Shown piece after piece: positions 35,016 through 46,982 of a stretch of 64,000 bases of DNA. The notes beneath the pieces are model-generated. The model worked only from the letters and a program-made list of their open reading frames with translations, made no database searches and was not told the origin of the DNA. The DNA comes from Armigeres subalbatus. Taxonomy: Eukaryota > Arthropoda > Insecta > Diptera > Culicidae. Positions within the stretch are counted from its first letter, which is position 1. Each line of letters opens with the position of its first letter. Position numbers and translations under genes: made by a program. Where the stretch lies: the NCBI RefSeq assembly GCF_024139115.2, contig NW_026942680.1:1-64000 (forward strand), in the 5' to 3' direction.

Positions 35016-36342
35016 CAAATAAAATATTAAATTAAATACCATACTTTTAAGCCCCAATTGTATTTTTTTACAATAATCTGAGGCATTTATGAAATAACCA
35101 CAGCTGGCAGAATGTTCTTTAATATCTAGAAATAATATAACAGTGTAGAAATGTTGAAAAAACTAAAAGGTGCAGCCCAATCGTATTGTACGCAAAAGTG
35201 ACGTAGGACTACCCGACCAGTTAGTCATAACAAAATATTATCACAATTATATCAATATGTGTTACGAATAGCAATACTTGCAAATAATTTTGTTATAAAG
35301 GAGGAGGCGAAGAAGGGATGTAGGAAAAAAATTCATGATCGTCATAACAGGATTGTATCATAATGTGTTATGTTTATTTTTACCGACAAAAAATTGCCTA
35401 CATTTTTGGTAGATAGAAATTGAAAAAAACGAAGGTATCACCTTTAGTATAACTTCAATAACTTCAATCAAAGTTGAACAAGCTGGACAAATTTAATTGC
35501 CTACATTATGGATAATCATGATCTTTCCAATAACATAATTTGTTATAGTATAAGCTATTTTTATCATTTTTGCCTTTCTCGTACAACAAAGTTGTAAGTT
35601 GTATACATATCAGCCTAGGTTCAAGCGCCATTACTCGCCCTCTGGAACGAGAAAGAATAGAAACAAAAGCGATGAAAACGATCTAAAACCCATAAGACGT
35701 TAAAAATATAAAACTTTTACTTACAACATATGTTTCGTGCCTGGAATCATTGTCTCGATAATCATCGTCGTAACCAAATTTACTTTTAACATACATTTTT
35801 GTCACAGAATTTATGGTTTCATAACAAAATTACAGTATTTTGAATATTGGAGACATGAACGTCCACGGAAGATCAAACAGGCATTATTTTGCTCGTATAC
35901 TGCTTTACCACGTAACGCGTGCATTAAAAATATATTTGTCAAAATAGGGCATATGGCAATAGAGGGAAGTCTGGCTTTTTTGCGCTCCAAACCAACAGAA
36001 AAAACTCAAAGGTGCAGCCCAATTGGGTTGTACGCAAAGGTGACGTTGAACTACGTGGCAGTACTGATAGCTGTTTTTGTGATTGTCTGCTGAGATTGAG
36101 TGAGTCGTTCGATAATTGTATCTCGATTCGAAGCATTGATAAATGCTACTTTTGAACTTATTTTCCTTATTCTAATAGATTACTAAGTTGAAAAGTAGGC
36201 CAAGTTCCAGTTGGAATGTAGTGCTATGGTAGAAGAAGCTTGCGATGCACTTACTAGTTTGACCAGACTAGATTCACCAAAACCGATTGCTAAACTGTTA
36301 GCAAGTGTACAGTAGTAAATAATCATACATAAATATTGTAAC
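35016..36342. other. Decayed interspersed repeats, no gene
   Basis: AAAGGTGCAGCCCAAT...TTGTACGCAAA(A/G)GTGACGT occurs at about 35170 and again at 36010, so two partial copies of one repeat are present. GCCTTTCTCGTACAACAAAG at 35575 starts the family described at 50575. A 118-codon plus-strand ORF (35737-36093) runs into one of these repeats and is not supported. Confidence 0.5.
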
Positions 36343-36521
36343 ACACTGGAGTCTGCTTTTACGCGGAGGATATGGGCCGCGTGAATTAAAACAACGTAAA
36401 AAACCGCATAAATTCCAAAATATGTCTAAATGAATCGCGATAATCCCGAAATTTTAGTGAAAAAAATTGCATAAAAAGCGATTCGTGTAAAAACAAAACG
36501 CGTAAAAAACGACTTCAGTGT
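36343..36521. mobile_element. MITE with ACACTGGAGTC / GACTTCAGTGT ends
   Basis: The left end ACACTGGAGTCTGCTTTTAC and the right end, inverted, ACACTGAAGTCGTTTTTTAC match over about 23 bp including ACGCG. Length is 179 bp. The interior is repeated CGCGTAAAA / CGCATAAA phrases. The target duplication is not clear. Confidence 0.65.
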
Positions 36522-36524
36522 ACA

Positions 36525-36705
36525 TCGGGAATGAAGCGTTGACTCTTCCTTGATCGGATGGTCCAAGAAAATTGAAAATCCATCGAGAAACGGCTGAGAT
36601 ATTAACGATCAAAGTCTATCATATTTTCGTGACGTTTTTCGATTTTTTGCAATCGTAAAGTGTACCCCTATATAGAAAAGACAGACGTAGTTCTACGTCA
36701 AAACG
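36525..36705 (+). repeat. Dispersed repeat with GACAGACGTAG, copy 1
   Basis: About 170 bp match 42026-42195: GAAGCGTTGACT, CCATCGAGAAACGGCTGAGA, AAAGTCTATCATATTTTCGT, then TATAGAAAAGACAGACGTAG. The same CGTAGGACTAC-type end is seen near 35205. Source element unknown. Confidence 0.6.
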
Positions 36706-37434
36706 AATTGTATAGATTTTATTTTAACTATGGGGAGAATGAAATCCATGAAATCCCATAAGTTATTAGTTGTCGGATTTACGTTTCGCGTTGCTTAAAT
36801 CCGTCCACCAATTACGTTTGGGATTTCATGGATTTACATGAAATCAATCCACCTACCTTGCTGGATATGCCGTAAGCCTAATAGGAGTAGACTTACTTAC
36901 CAACACGTGTAGAGTATCCTTACCGATATGCCGAAACAAACTAAAAGTCGTACGTAATTGCTCGAACGCGTCCTCTGCGATATACTATTGGCATATATCA
37001 TCCAACGGGCTCGTTATTGATACATGTTTGATTGATGGAACCATAAACTGAAGCACCGGTGTACACTCCTTTCTCTCCCGAAAACTTGGTTTGCATGATT
37101 CTTGGTCCAGCTATCCAGTATTGATCGTCTATTGCCATTCTGCATGAGAAGGGCGATAACGAAGTGTGTTTGGGAAAATCCTTAGATCTTCAAATTCGCT
37201 CATATTTTTCAAACGGCTCCTCACTTCTTGTATGGAATTAATATGTAACAGTTCAATTATTTTTAGAATGTCAGCGCAGCGCAAAATCCAAACCGTCCGA
37301 TGCTGCTGCCTACTACGATCTCCCGATTCTCCTAATTTTTGATAGTTTGGTAAAACTCGCAGAGATCTGTCTCTTAGCTGCAAATTCGCTCGAAAAATCT
37401 TGAAAAATAAGAGCTACAGTGTTCTTTTATTTAA
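36706..37434. other. No recognisable gene
   Basis: The minus-strand 84-codon ORF at 37129-37383 has no identifiable motif. Otherwise unassigned. Confidence 0.35.
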
Positions 37435-39577
37435 AAAAAACTTACGTTGTCTGTGCTCTGGGGTCATATTGACCCCAAATTGAAATCGTTATAACTTTCT
37501 TACTGTTTGGCCAATTTTGGATTTTTTGGGCTATTTCGAGAGATAATTTAATCATCTTTCAGGACGCTATCTAAGATTTATCATAAGTGGGCGGGTACCT
37601 CGCGGGGAGTACCTTGCGGGGAGGGGCTTCCCTGAAAAAGGGTACAAAAACAGTGATTTTTTATTCTTGTTTTGCTATTATCTGAAAATCCTACCAATTC
37701 TGAGCTACTGCTTTTCAAAAAGATTATGAAGGCAGGCGTGCGCTTTGACATGAGGCATTGATTAGATTAGATCATGTCCGGTAGGTGGTGGCATATATGA
37801 AATCATTAATTTAGACTAACTCATGATATTACGATATATGGAATTTCCTCATTGTAAATATTCCTATCAAACTAATTTGAAATTTGTGAAAAATATGCCT
37901 TTGGCCTGTTGTCCGAAACAAAAGCCAACACGCACTCATCTGGTGGAATGGACTGTCTTGTGACGAAAAAAATAATAAAAAATAGCGTTAGTGTGCTTGC
38001 GATGTTCTTGAATGTGTGAAATATTGCTCTAGCTTGAGATCCTTCGTACATACACCTAAGTTGTATCCATACACCTAAGTCCGTCCAGGACTGCAAAGTG
38101 GTGCTCAGTGTAATAAGCATTTCTTCCAAGAGATGCCGCTAGTGAACAGTTATATTTGAGTAGATTTTTCCATGAGAGATCTGACGTATCGCCGCCGTTT
38201 GGAAGAAGTGCAGTCCTGGACATCCTGAACATTTTTGCTGAATACAACTTGGGTGTATGTACGAAGGATCTCAAGCTAGAGCAATATTTCACACATGCAA
38301 GAACATTGCAAGCACACTAGCGCCGCCTAATTGTAAAATTCCTAATTATTTTTTTTGTCACAAGCCAGTCCATTCTCACCAGATGAGTGCGTGTTGGCTC
38401 TTGTTTTGGACTGCAGAACGATCGCGCGATTGGCCGAAATATTATGTTCTGCATTGCGCGGCCGTCAGTGCCTGTTTTGTAGTGTTTCTGCTCAGTAAGC
38501 AGATAATTCGCGCGGCCGAGTGAGTAAACAATTGGTGCGTGTTCGGACGTGTTTCAGGTAGGATTTAGAACATTCGTAAAATCCGAGTTTTTGGTTCTGT
38601 TTTTAACGTTCGGTGAATAAGTGTGCGGTTGAACGTGTTTTGTATATGATGCGAAACATTTGTAAGATCCGGGTTACTTTGTCCTGCTTTGGACGGTTCG
38701 TAAGTAAATTGATGAATATATTTTAATAATTTTTCGGCATATACTGTTATTGACAAACGCTCTATATTGTCAAATATTATTCACCTTACCCACTAACAAT
38801 AATTTTCCTTCCTGAGACATCTATGAAGGTAGTATGGGTTCCCTGCATCTTCACTAGTAGATGTTGAACTAACATTCCTTCCCTTCCTTCCGTGATTGTA
38901 AGGACGTGGCCAGGTATACAACTGCTACTGTATAGGAAAAGGTACTAATCCCAAGTACCAATTTGCGACAATATACAGTAGATTGCTCAATTGAGCATTA
39001 TATAGCCACCCACGATTTGTACAATCACATATGCTATGCTATGCTAAGACAGTCCATTCTCACCAGATGAGCTTTTCCAAAGGCATATTTTCACAAATTT
39101 CAAATTAGTTCTTTGCCAACTTTGCCAAGGACATAATTTTTACAAATTTCAAATTTGTGCGATAGGAATATTTACAATGAGGAAATTCCATATATCGGAA
39201 TATCATGAGTTAGTCTTAATTAATGATTTCATATATGTCACCACCTAGCGGACAAGTTCTAAACTAATCAATGCCTCATGTCACAGCACACGCCTGCCTG
39301 CATAATCTTTTTGAAAATCTGCAGCTCATAATGGGTAGGATTTTCAGATAAAAGCAAAATAAGCATAAAAAATCACTGTTTTTGTACCCTTTTTTACGGA
39401 AGCCCCTTCCCACGAGGTACCCGCCCACCTATGATTAATCTTAGGTAACACGCCGAAAGATGATTAAATTATCTCTCGAAACAGTCCAAATCCAAAATTT
39501 GCCAAACAATAAAAAAGTTATAGCAATTTCAATGTGGGGTCAATATGACCCCAGAGCACAGACAACGTAAGTTTTTT
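37435..39577. mobile_element. Large foldback, about 470-bp plus 180-bp arms
   Basis: The outer arms 37435-37906 and 39077-39577 are inverted copies (for example TCTGTGCTCTGGGGTCATAT, TGACCCC, GGCGGGTACCTCG, GGCATTGATTAG). Inner arms 37912-38095 and about 38205-38408 are also inverted copies (AGATCCTTCGTACATACACC, GTGAAATATTGCTCTAGC) around a roughly 110-bp loop. A retroposon (38388-39049) splits the right arm. No ORF is convincing. It may be a foldback transposon or an inverted duplication. Confidence 0.75.
38388..39049 (+). mobile_element. LINE-derived retroposon with 22-bp duplication
   Basis: A 22-bp direct repeat (38366-38387 and 39050-39071, beginning CAGTCCATTCTCACC) flanks 662 bp. The 5' end holds one copy of the 100-bp monomer unit seen at 6610-6977 (GAACGATCGCGCGATTGGCC, TTCTGCATTGCGCGGCCG). 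The 3' part has GTAAGGACGTGGCC, as in 6221-6979. The tail is a short TATGC repeat (39029-39045). No protein is encoded. Same organisation as 6221-6979 but with a different tail repeat. Confidence 0.7.
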
Positions 39578-40784
39578 GGAGCACAGACAGAAGGTTAAAC
39601 TAAAAGAGATTTTCTTACAATTTACGTTAAATTAACTACTAATGGTACATGTTTTATAACAACCGCTGTTGTAAAAAAAAACTGCGGTAACAGAATAACA
39701 AATTCTGATATAAATCTGTTACTATCTACTGGTCGGGTACTCAGCCTCACGTAATGGACTTTATACGTATAAAAGGGGTTGGTAGTTAGTGAAATGTCTA
39801 TTGTTTGCTTCGCGGAACTTTTAATCGATTTCTATTTGTTTGTATTGAAATTACACATTCTCTATGAAAAAAACTGAAACATCAAGTGAATTTTCTCAAA
39901 AGATTCCGACTTTGTATTTGTTGACGTTTGTGATTGGAAATGCGCATTATTGAAAATAAATCATTTTAACAAACACCAGAACAGCTGAGAAATAATCTGA
40001 TTTTGAGTGGGATCGCTGAATTGAAATTTAATTCAGAATACCAGCAATTTCTTTTCTCGCTAATTAAAATTTTACTTTTTGCGCCTTCCCCGAGTTTGTC
40101 TTTCCAAACATTAATAACAACCAAATGACTAAATTTTGTAAGAAAACTTCACTTCCTACTCATAAATGGCTGCAGAAGCTATCGCATCGGATAACTTTGA
40201 TGGTCGCTGACGGCCACCACCGCTACCTGTGTTATCATTAAATATTATATAAGTTTCTGTCGATTTGAGGAAAACTCATCTTGAACCAACTAAAGGGGCT
40301 AAAGGGATTAGTTCATTAGATATAATAAAGCTGCTTTCCGGCGCGCGCAAGCCATTTTGATCGGGATTCCGCAGAGAGCGGACCGATTTTGAACCTGGTT
40401 ATGAGCTGTTAGTTATTCAAAATGATTATTGTTGAGAAGAGTAACAACGGAAATTTGACCCAAGACGACGTTTCTTCATATTACAAAACATTATCGCTTG
40501 GCATCTGTTGGTCCGAGCGACGGTCGCCGATGGGTGGCTGCTGTAAATAATTTCCTCTAGGGTGACGTCTCCATCTATTTGGCTGTCGTCGGCGGAAAGT
40601 GAATTTTTTTGGCAAAATTGTTTGATATTGTTTCTATTAGTTATTGTAGGTGAGATCAATTCTTTCCGTTCCATCATATTATTTTATTCAAAAGATGGTT
40701 TATCCGAGGTGAATTTTTTTCAAAACGCAAAACTTCATCATTTGGAGACGACTAAAAGTTGCCTTCGGTAGCAGAATCTGCAAG
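39578..40784. other. No recognisable gene
   Basis: A fragment at about 39730-39750 (ACTGGTCGGGTACTCAG) is the inverse of the CCCGACCAGT repeat near 35210. Overlapping opposite-strand ORFs at 40426-40771 are not supported. Confidence 0.35.
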
Positions 40785-41060
40785 CGCGTGAAATGAGCTT
40801 GAGTTTGAGCTTGATTGAATGCTTGTAGTTGCTACTCCATTATGACCAGATCAGCTGTTCTTCCACAGAGAACCAACAGATGCTTGCTTGGGACTAGCAA
40901 ACATCTTCAATGTACAAGTACTGAAGATCTCATTTGTTAGGTCATACAGGCGCCTGCCACGTCAGAATGCATGTCAATACAGGGAAGGGGGAGGAAATGA
41001 TGATGTAATCACTCGCCCACTGCAAGACGAGTATACCTCTGCACTTGCCATAAGTTCATA
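40785..41060 (-). mobile_element. LINE 3' UTR fragment (hexamer-tail family)
   Basis: It parallels 6221-6590 block for block: a degenerate GAGCTTGAG tail, TAGTTGCTACTCC, then CACGTCAGAAT, ACGAGTATACCTCTGCA. It is on the minus strand and lacks the 5' monomers. Confidence 0.5.
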
Positions 41061-41149
41061 CGGAATGTATTGGAATTTCGGGAATTAAAATTTTGGCGAA
41101 TGCTAGAACATGAGAAATATAGAGAAAGATACAAAGTTGGAGAATGGAA

Positions 41150-41215
41150 CGAACCTGGGATTGAACCCACGAACCCTCCTGTGTATGAGGCAGAAGCAAG
41201 CGCGCGAAATAATGC
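41150..41215 (-). mobile_element. tRNA-like SINE fragment
   Basis: On the minus strand, GCTTCTGCCTCATACACAGG precedes a B box (GTGGGTTCAATCCCAGG). The same phrase occurs at 16690-16765. Confidence 0.45.
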
Positions 41216-41239
41216 AATAAGTTTGTTCGAATGGATGGC

Positions 41240-43550
41240 ATCAGTAGCAGTAAAATGAAATTTCCTCAATTTTTCGATTATGTTTTGTTACTGTTAGGGA
41301 TTGAAATGTCGTATAATTTGGGATATATCGGTTCTTTGCAGGACCATTATTTACACAAGGGAATTTTCAGACAGAAAGTTGCTCTTCGGTAGCAGAATCA
41401 AAAGCACACATCGGAGACTGAGGATGTAATAAATTTGAATGGATAGAATCACTAACAGCAACTAAGCTACCACGCAAAACGCCGATGCCACCGAAAAAGT
41501 CCATTTTTCATTCAACCTTTTCTCTCTAGAAAATGCTTGTCCTGAGGCGAACCAATATTCTTTCCCCAATGCGCCTTTTCAACAACTATCTGCAACCAAA
41601 CGCTTGTCAGAATCTTTGCGTTGAAATTTCACTTCGTGCTGTTATTGTCCGACGGCCACTCGATGACTGCTCGCAAAGACGCCACAATTTGGTATCAATT
41701 TTCAGCATCGCCACTGTTGACGCGGGATCGCAACCCTTTCTTCAGATAAAATGCTGGTTCGTTGAGATTGAATGATCTGCACCAACACGCCGACGATCAC
41801 CACCAATAATGTTATGGGTTTTCGTTGGAAACGCCTTTGCTCTGCTGCGTCCGCACTGCGTGAAATCTTGTTCGAACTGAGGATTAGACCCAAACTCACC
41901 ATTTGCTTGAGTTTGATGTCTGTGCTTGCGATGCATATACGTGATTGGTTGATTTACCTATTTGATTTTTTTTAACGATTATCGATAATAAATAGTTAAA
42001 AATCAGTATTTTCAGATGAATACAAAGAAGCGTTGACTTATCTTTGATCGAATGGTCCAAAAAAATTGGAAATCCATCGAGAAACGGCTGAGATATTAAC
42101 GTTCAAAGTCTATCATATTTTCGTGACGGTCTCCGATTTTCGCAATCACAAAGTGTACCCCAATATAGAAAAGACAGACGTAGTCCTACGTTAAAAAATA
42201 TTTTGGATTTTTCAGCGCCCAAATGGGCAAGCACCACAATCAGTACATACAATGAAAAATTTAACCTTCCCATACCAACGGATTCCTGGATATCGGATAG
42301 TTGGCCATCTGGCCAAAGTTTGTCCATGGGGGTCCCTACCGTGGAAGACGACTGCCTCCTATCGTAATTGATGTTCTTTTGTCCTTTATTTTCTCCCAGC
42401 TTTTATTTTCCATCCAAATTTTAAAGACTTTTTGGTGTTAAGTTTTAAGTTGATTTGTTAATTAATCCTATGTATACGACATAATAAATTAGCATATGAA
42501 ATAATTAATATGACATTCAAAAATTCACGCTCACACAGCGGAGCATCTTCCAGCAACATCCCCAGAACAGAACCCTTAGGCCTCAACAATTCAATTTGTT
42601 CATCTCCGAATGCCAGCACTCTCAGGAGGCAGTTAAAAATTTTTCATTTTCCAGCACCCAAATCTTTCACCAACATCAAACCAAACCCAAGTTCTGAAAT
42701 TAATTAAAAACTGGCATACCACAACATTCATGTCACCAAGCATTTATCCACCGATCTCGATAATTATTTTCGACTTCTCCGATTGCCAACCGACCGATTG
42801 TGGTCCACATTCCAGTAGGTGTGCTGCTGCAGCACCTCGAAAAAAGTTCTGTGCATTTGTCGTTTCATCACATTTCACTTTGATCCCCGCACACATGTTG
42901 GGTTATTTTGGATGAGTGAAATTTGTCCAATGTCATGAACCAATATGAAAGTTTTGGTACCCTAATCAAAGCACTTGTTTTTTCTGGGACCAATTGATAT
43001 TAAAAATTAGTAAGCCCATAGATTTTTCTATGGTTAGTCCAACTTGTGCCTAATTAGTGGTGGCTGTGAAACATGTTCGAACGTATAGAGCCCATGTGGC
43101 AAATGAAAAATCATAACCATGAAAGGAACGTTTGAACATTTGAGATTATAATTGGAACAGGTTCAATTAGTAAAAATATAGGTTATCTACTATCCAAATT
43201 GGAGATACCCTCAAAAGTTTTTTTCAGATCCACATCAGATACTCACTCGTACGTTGCTACATTGCAACTAATGGCCTTCCTTCTCATACCTATGTATGTC
43301 TATTGCGTTGAAAGTCTTATGTTTGGCTTCGGCTTCTCTTGTGTTTGATGAATCTGATGTATTTGTATTAACGACGTACAAACGACGTTGAATTTTGCAC
43401 TTCAATAATTAACATTATTGTACAAAAAGTATCGAAAGAACAACATCGACGGATTTTTTTTGCGATTTTGTAACTCAACTATTCAGCAAATTAGACAAAC
43501 AAGGCTTGACAATAAAATATGTGAAATATAAATGTTCTCTTTTATTAATT
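41240..43550. other. No recognisable gene; one dispersed repeat
   Basis: It contains the repeat copy at 42026-42195. CTTCGGTAGCAGAATC at about 41394 repeats a phrase at 40760. Opposite-strand ORFs at 41533-41975 overlap and resemble nothing that I know; an old LTR element is possible but unproven. Confidence 0.35.
42026..42195 (+). repeat. Dispersed repeat with GACAGACGTAG, copy 2
   Basis: It matches 36525-36705 across about 165 bp (GAAGCGTTGACTTATC, CCATCGAGAAACGGCTGAGA, AGAAAAGACAGACGTAGTCC). Divergence is about 10 percent by eye. Confidence 0.6.
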
Positions 43551-43553
43551 TTG

Positions 43554-44150
43554 TTAAGTTTCAGTTACGTTGAAAGAAGGCTCAATAAAAATGAACTGCT
43601 GGCCAAAGTACTCACATCCGTTGGAACGGAGCTGCCATCTCGGGGTTTGCCTCTGGGGAAAACCATTTAGTCGCTGACAGATCCTACTCAATCTCAAAAC
43701 TTGCAGTCGTTTGTTAGCATTTGAACCAGAATTGAGGTAGACGCTTGTGAGTACCTCGAGCTCCTTCCACGTTCTCAACTTACTGTGTCGTTTCATATAA
43801 CTTAGATTAAAATTTTTCGCCTACAACCAAACGTTCTGTACAAAAGGAGGCAAACACATTTTGTTCCAGGGAACTGCATTTTGTTGTACGTGTGCTACCA
43901 ACAAGAATCATTCCACCGATGTGATGTAGGTACAGGATAAAAGGTTGTTGTGGGCATGTCCAGTTTTCTAAAGAAAACTTCTGCTGCTGACTGATGTGGA
44001 TGACTGGAGCGAAAACTTTCGTAAAGCGTGCTCTAGTAAATGTCACGGAGGCTGCAAACGAACAATTCCATTGGTGCTGCTTGTGGGAGAATCTTTCGGG
44101 TTCTTTTGAGCAGCAAACCAGTGTTTTAGTATGATTTGCTGAAACATAAA
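43554..44150 (-). other. Possible exonic DNA, unassigned
   Basis: Two adjacent minus-strand ORFs (80 and 127 codons, 43554-43796 and 43807-44190) lie in DNA of more balanced composition. An acceptor-like TTATGTTTCAG precedes QIILKHWFAAQKNPKDSPTS (about 44145 downward) in one frame, which stops after about 32 codons. This might be a terminal exon, but no family is recognised and chance is possible. Confidence 0.2.
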
Positions 44151-44793
44151 TGTATATATTTATAGCACCCATTCCATCAATGTGCATCATACATTGTTCA
44201 CCCTATTCTCTACTCCCGTTCCATTCAACAATCTTAAGCCTTAACAGTCACGATTTTTTAGTATTATTCTGCCGTCATACGCATGTTTGTCCCATTTTTG
44301 CTGGGATTCCTATGTACATGGAAGTTATGCGTATAACGTCAGTATAACCTATTATGTTATTATAGTCACTTTTGATTAGCTTTACATGTTCGAATATGGA
44401 GGGTTTCACGCGGTTTGTGTTTGGCTATTTTTGGCTTCAGAATTTATCAAAATCAAAACATTGAATTGTCCCCACGAAAAAAAAACAAAAGAACGAAAAA
44501 TCCGGTGGTATTTAAAATGATAAAATAATTCATAAAATCCACCCGCTGTAAAAAGTTGAGTTTCTGTGAATTGAGATTCAGTCTGAAATTTTAATGACTT
44601 CGTTAACTTTCCATACTGTGCTGTCAACACATCATCTCACTTCGACCAACTACATCGAATGGCATGAGAAACTTGACCCTTAATTATTTGTCTAATTTTT
44701 AATGTGAAAAACACTGCCTTTCAGTACTTTGTGGTTCATAAACGGAAAACCAATTCAATTTCAACAGCATCTTTTCTCTCTCTTACTTTTCAG

Positions 44794-44975
44794 AAGCATT
44801 CGAATGTGACATGAAGCTTCAAACCCATCCTTAATCCGTCGAGCACTCCAAGTTGCATCACCCGTCACTCACTAATTAGCACCGTTCTATTTGTTCTGTT
44901 CTATCCCGTAGTTAATCCCGTCGGATAAACCCTCATCCCTTCGGAGAAGTGACATCATTCAGTGAAGAAAAAACA
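44794..44975 (+). promoter_or_regulatory. UGT 5' UTR exon portion
   Basis: A pyrimidine-rich acceptor (TTTTCTCTCTCTTACTTTTCAG, ending at 44793) precedes 182 bases leading to the UGT start codon. This suggests that the coding exon begins with 5' UTR and that at least one non-coding exon lies upstream. An alternative acceptor (CCGTAG) is at about 44912. RNA evidence would decide. Confidence 0.45.
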
Positions 44976-45112
44976 ATGCGGATAGTGTCGCTATGGACTT
45001 TGGTGACATTGTCATCGCTGTGCTCGGCCGCAGACATTCTAATGGTCACGATGGGTGGCACAAAATCGCACAAAATTCCTTTCTGGGAGCTGGCTAAAGG
45101 ACTGATACCGAG
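44976..45112 (+). CDS. UDP-glucuronosyltransferase, first coding exon
   Basis: The exon encodes 45 full codons plus two bases. It starts with a signal peptide (MRIVSLWTLVTLSSLCSA) and continues ADILMVTMGGTKSHKIPFWE then LAKGLIP. Insect UDP-glycosyltransferases begin their mature N-terminal, acceptor-binding domain this way: a first beta strand, then a glycine-rich turn, then SHxxPxxxLAxGL. The family transfers sugar from UDP-sugar to small lipophilic molecules in the ER lumen, for detoxification and endobiotic clearance. The start has an insect-like context (ACAATG), and a strong donor (AG|GTGAGT) at 45113 gives a phase-2 intron. The next exon should open with a GH(N/D)-type motif, which I did not find before 64000, so the intron may be very long. 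The exact UGT family is not assignable. Confidence 0.82.
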
Positions 45113-45900
45113 GTGAGTGTTGATGGGATGGCATTCTCACTTGTCTTCTAAATAAAAGCTCTATCTGGACAGTATATCTAACAATTTGATGATTTGAAAG
45201 TTTTTACTAAAATAGTAAACCGTGTAGTTAATTCATTCGGCCATTAAAAGAGCAAATTAATAGAAGCAGAAGAGCAGATTAACAAAATATTCAATCTGAC
45301 TCACACTAAAAACGCTGTAACTTTTTTCCCATTGGGTTATTTTTTTATATTTTTTTACACATTTAGCTAAGGATACATTGTTTGCATTCTGTAGGTTTCT
45401 TTGAATACGTTGGCATATTTTCAATAACGAAAACAAGTTCGCAGAAAAAAATGTAGGTGCACGACATCTGAAAATCGAAATCTTTCGCATTTCACAGTCG
45501 CAGTAGGTAGGTCTTTCTCTTGTAATGAAACACTTTAAAGATCGTTCGACAATCCAGTGTAAATAAAGAAATAGAGTAAAATAAAGTTTTTAGTGCTTCC
45601 CTAAAATGTCTGCAAGTGTACGAAACATGAGGAGCTGCTTTTGTGAACCATATTCAATCAGTTTACTCAACGCAACAAATTTGGAATACTCAACTCTAAA
45701 GTGAGATAATGCGTTGTTATACGCCAGTGAAATTTTGTGTGCATCAGCAGAGATCGCACGGAAATTGCACATTGCACATTGGATGATTTAAGAAGGGACA
45801 TCGTCAAGCTCACGCGCTGGCCAGAGGTGGAAATACTCGCTGCACAAGCAAGAATAGAGTGTATTTGCACCTACCAAAAATGCCTCACTCGCGCGAACCT
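45113..45900 (+). other. UGT intron 1 start; no further exon seen
   Basis: The intron begins GTGAGTGTTG. Short opposite-strand ORFs within it are unsupported. All plus-strand sequence from here to the window end would be intronic if the gene continues beyond 64000, including all repeats listed downstream. Confidence 0.5.
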
Positions 45901-46179
45901 TCTTCTTCTTCTTCTTCTTATTGGCATTACATCCCCCCACTGGGACAGAGCCGCCTCGCAGCTTAGTTTTCATTAAGCACTTCCATAGTTATTAACTGCA
46001 AGGTTTCTAAGCCAAGTTACCATTTTTACATTCGTATATCATGAGGCTAACACGATGATACTTTTATGCCCAGGGAAGTCGAGACAATTTCCATTCAGAA
46101 AATTGCCTACACCGGCACCGGGAATCGAAACCAGCCACCCTCAGCATGGTCTTGCTTTGTAGCCGCGCGTCTTACCGCA
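45901..46179 (-). mobile_element. Feilai: Feilai SINE, nearly complete
   Basis: Minus-strand Feilai with body (CATGATATACGAATG, CCCTGGGCATAAAAGTATC) and a long AAGAAGAAG tail. It is missing about 25 bases of the tRNA head. A 7-bp flanking repeat CGAACCT (45894-45900, 46180-46186) is a plausible target duplication. It lies in the UGT intron, antisense to the gene. Confidence 0.88.
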
Positions 46180-46543
46180 CGAACCTACTGCCTGCATTTT
46201 CCTGGCGCTTGCTTTGTTCGCGAATACGGGCAGAGCAAAAACGAAAAGCAGGGCAGTATTTTGTTCGGGAGTACAAATCACGGTCGCGAGTATTTGCGGT
46301 TACTTCGACTACAATGAATAAATTTGACTTGACATAAATACAATAACAATAAACAACCTTGTTCTTGCTCGAACATCCGTGAGAAACATGTTCCGATGTT
46401 GTTTTATGACTTTTTGTAAATTAATTAACCCGAATGATTCGCGAAGCTTCACGAACATTTTTCGGGGTTCGTTTATTTTGTTTTCTCTGCGAGTAGTAGG
46501 TGGTCAAGAAAAAGACAAAACAAATGTTCGCGAGGAATCTGTG

Positions 46544-46652
46544 TCAAAAGGTCGAAGCTCAAAAGGTCGAAGGCCAAAAGGTCGAAGGACAAAAGGTCTA
46601 AAGGACAAAAGGTCGAAGGGACAAAAGGTCGAAGGGTCAAAAGGTCGAATAT
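46544..46652 (+). repeat. AAAAGGTCGAAGG minisatellite, forward
   Basis: About eight units of 12-14 bp with the core AAAAGGTCGAAG. The inverse of the same repeat lies at 52566-52690. A 115-codon ORF crosses it and is low-complexity. Confidence 0.85.
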
Positions 46653-46861
46653 GCGTCATAACGTCGAAGCCCAAGCAACACAGCTTGTTGTATCCCCGTA
46701 ATAGCATTATGTTTATAACTATTTAAAGAGGTATAATACTGTTGGCAATTTCATATATACGACTACAATATAACGGAAAAAGTGCAACATCTTCTAAGTT
46801 ACATTCGATCTGTTTCTGAAACGAAAACAAGACGCAGTGTTGTTCAAGTTCAAGTATTTTA

Positions 46862-46982
46862 GGGTAATTCGCCAAATGTTGAACAGCTAATTTCTTCGTC
46901 TATTGTTGAACGTACGTGCATTTCTTGTGGGAGTTCAACAATAGGCGACAAAATTAGCCGTTCAACATTTGGCGGTTTCCCC
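46862..46982. mobile_element. TA-site MITE, GGGTAATTCGCC ends
   Basis: A compact 121-bp element is almost all inverted repeat. Left: GGGTAATTCGCCAAATGTTG; right, inverted: GGGGAAACCGCCAAATGTTG. Both continue AACNGCTAATTT...TATTGTTGAAC. TA flanks are at 46860-46861 and 46983-46984. Confidence 0.85.

Noticed and set aside
46379..46726. 115-codon ORF with repeated KGRR units
   Set aside because: Its repetitive part is the AAAAGGTCGAAGG minisatellite; nothing else supports coding.
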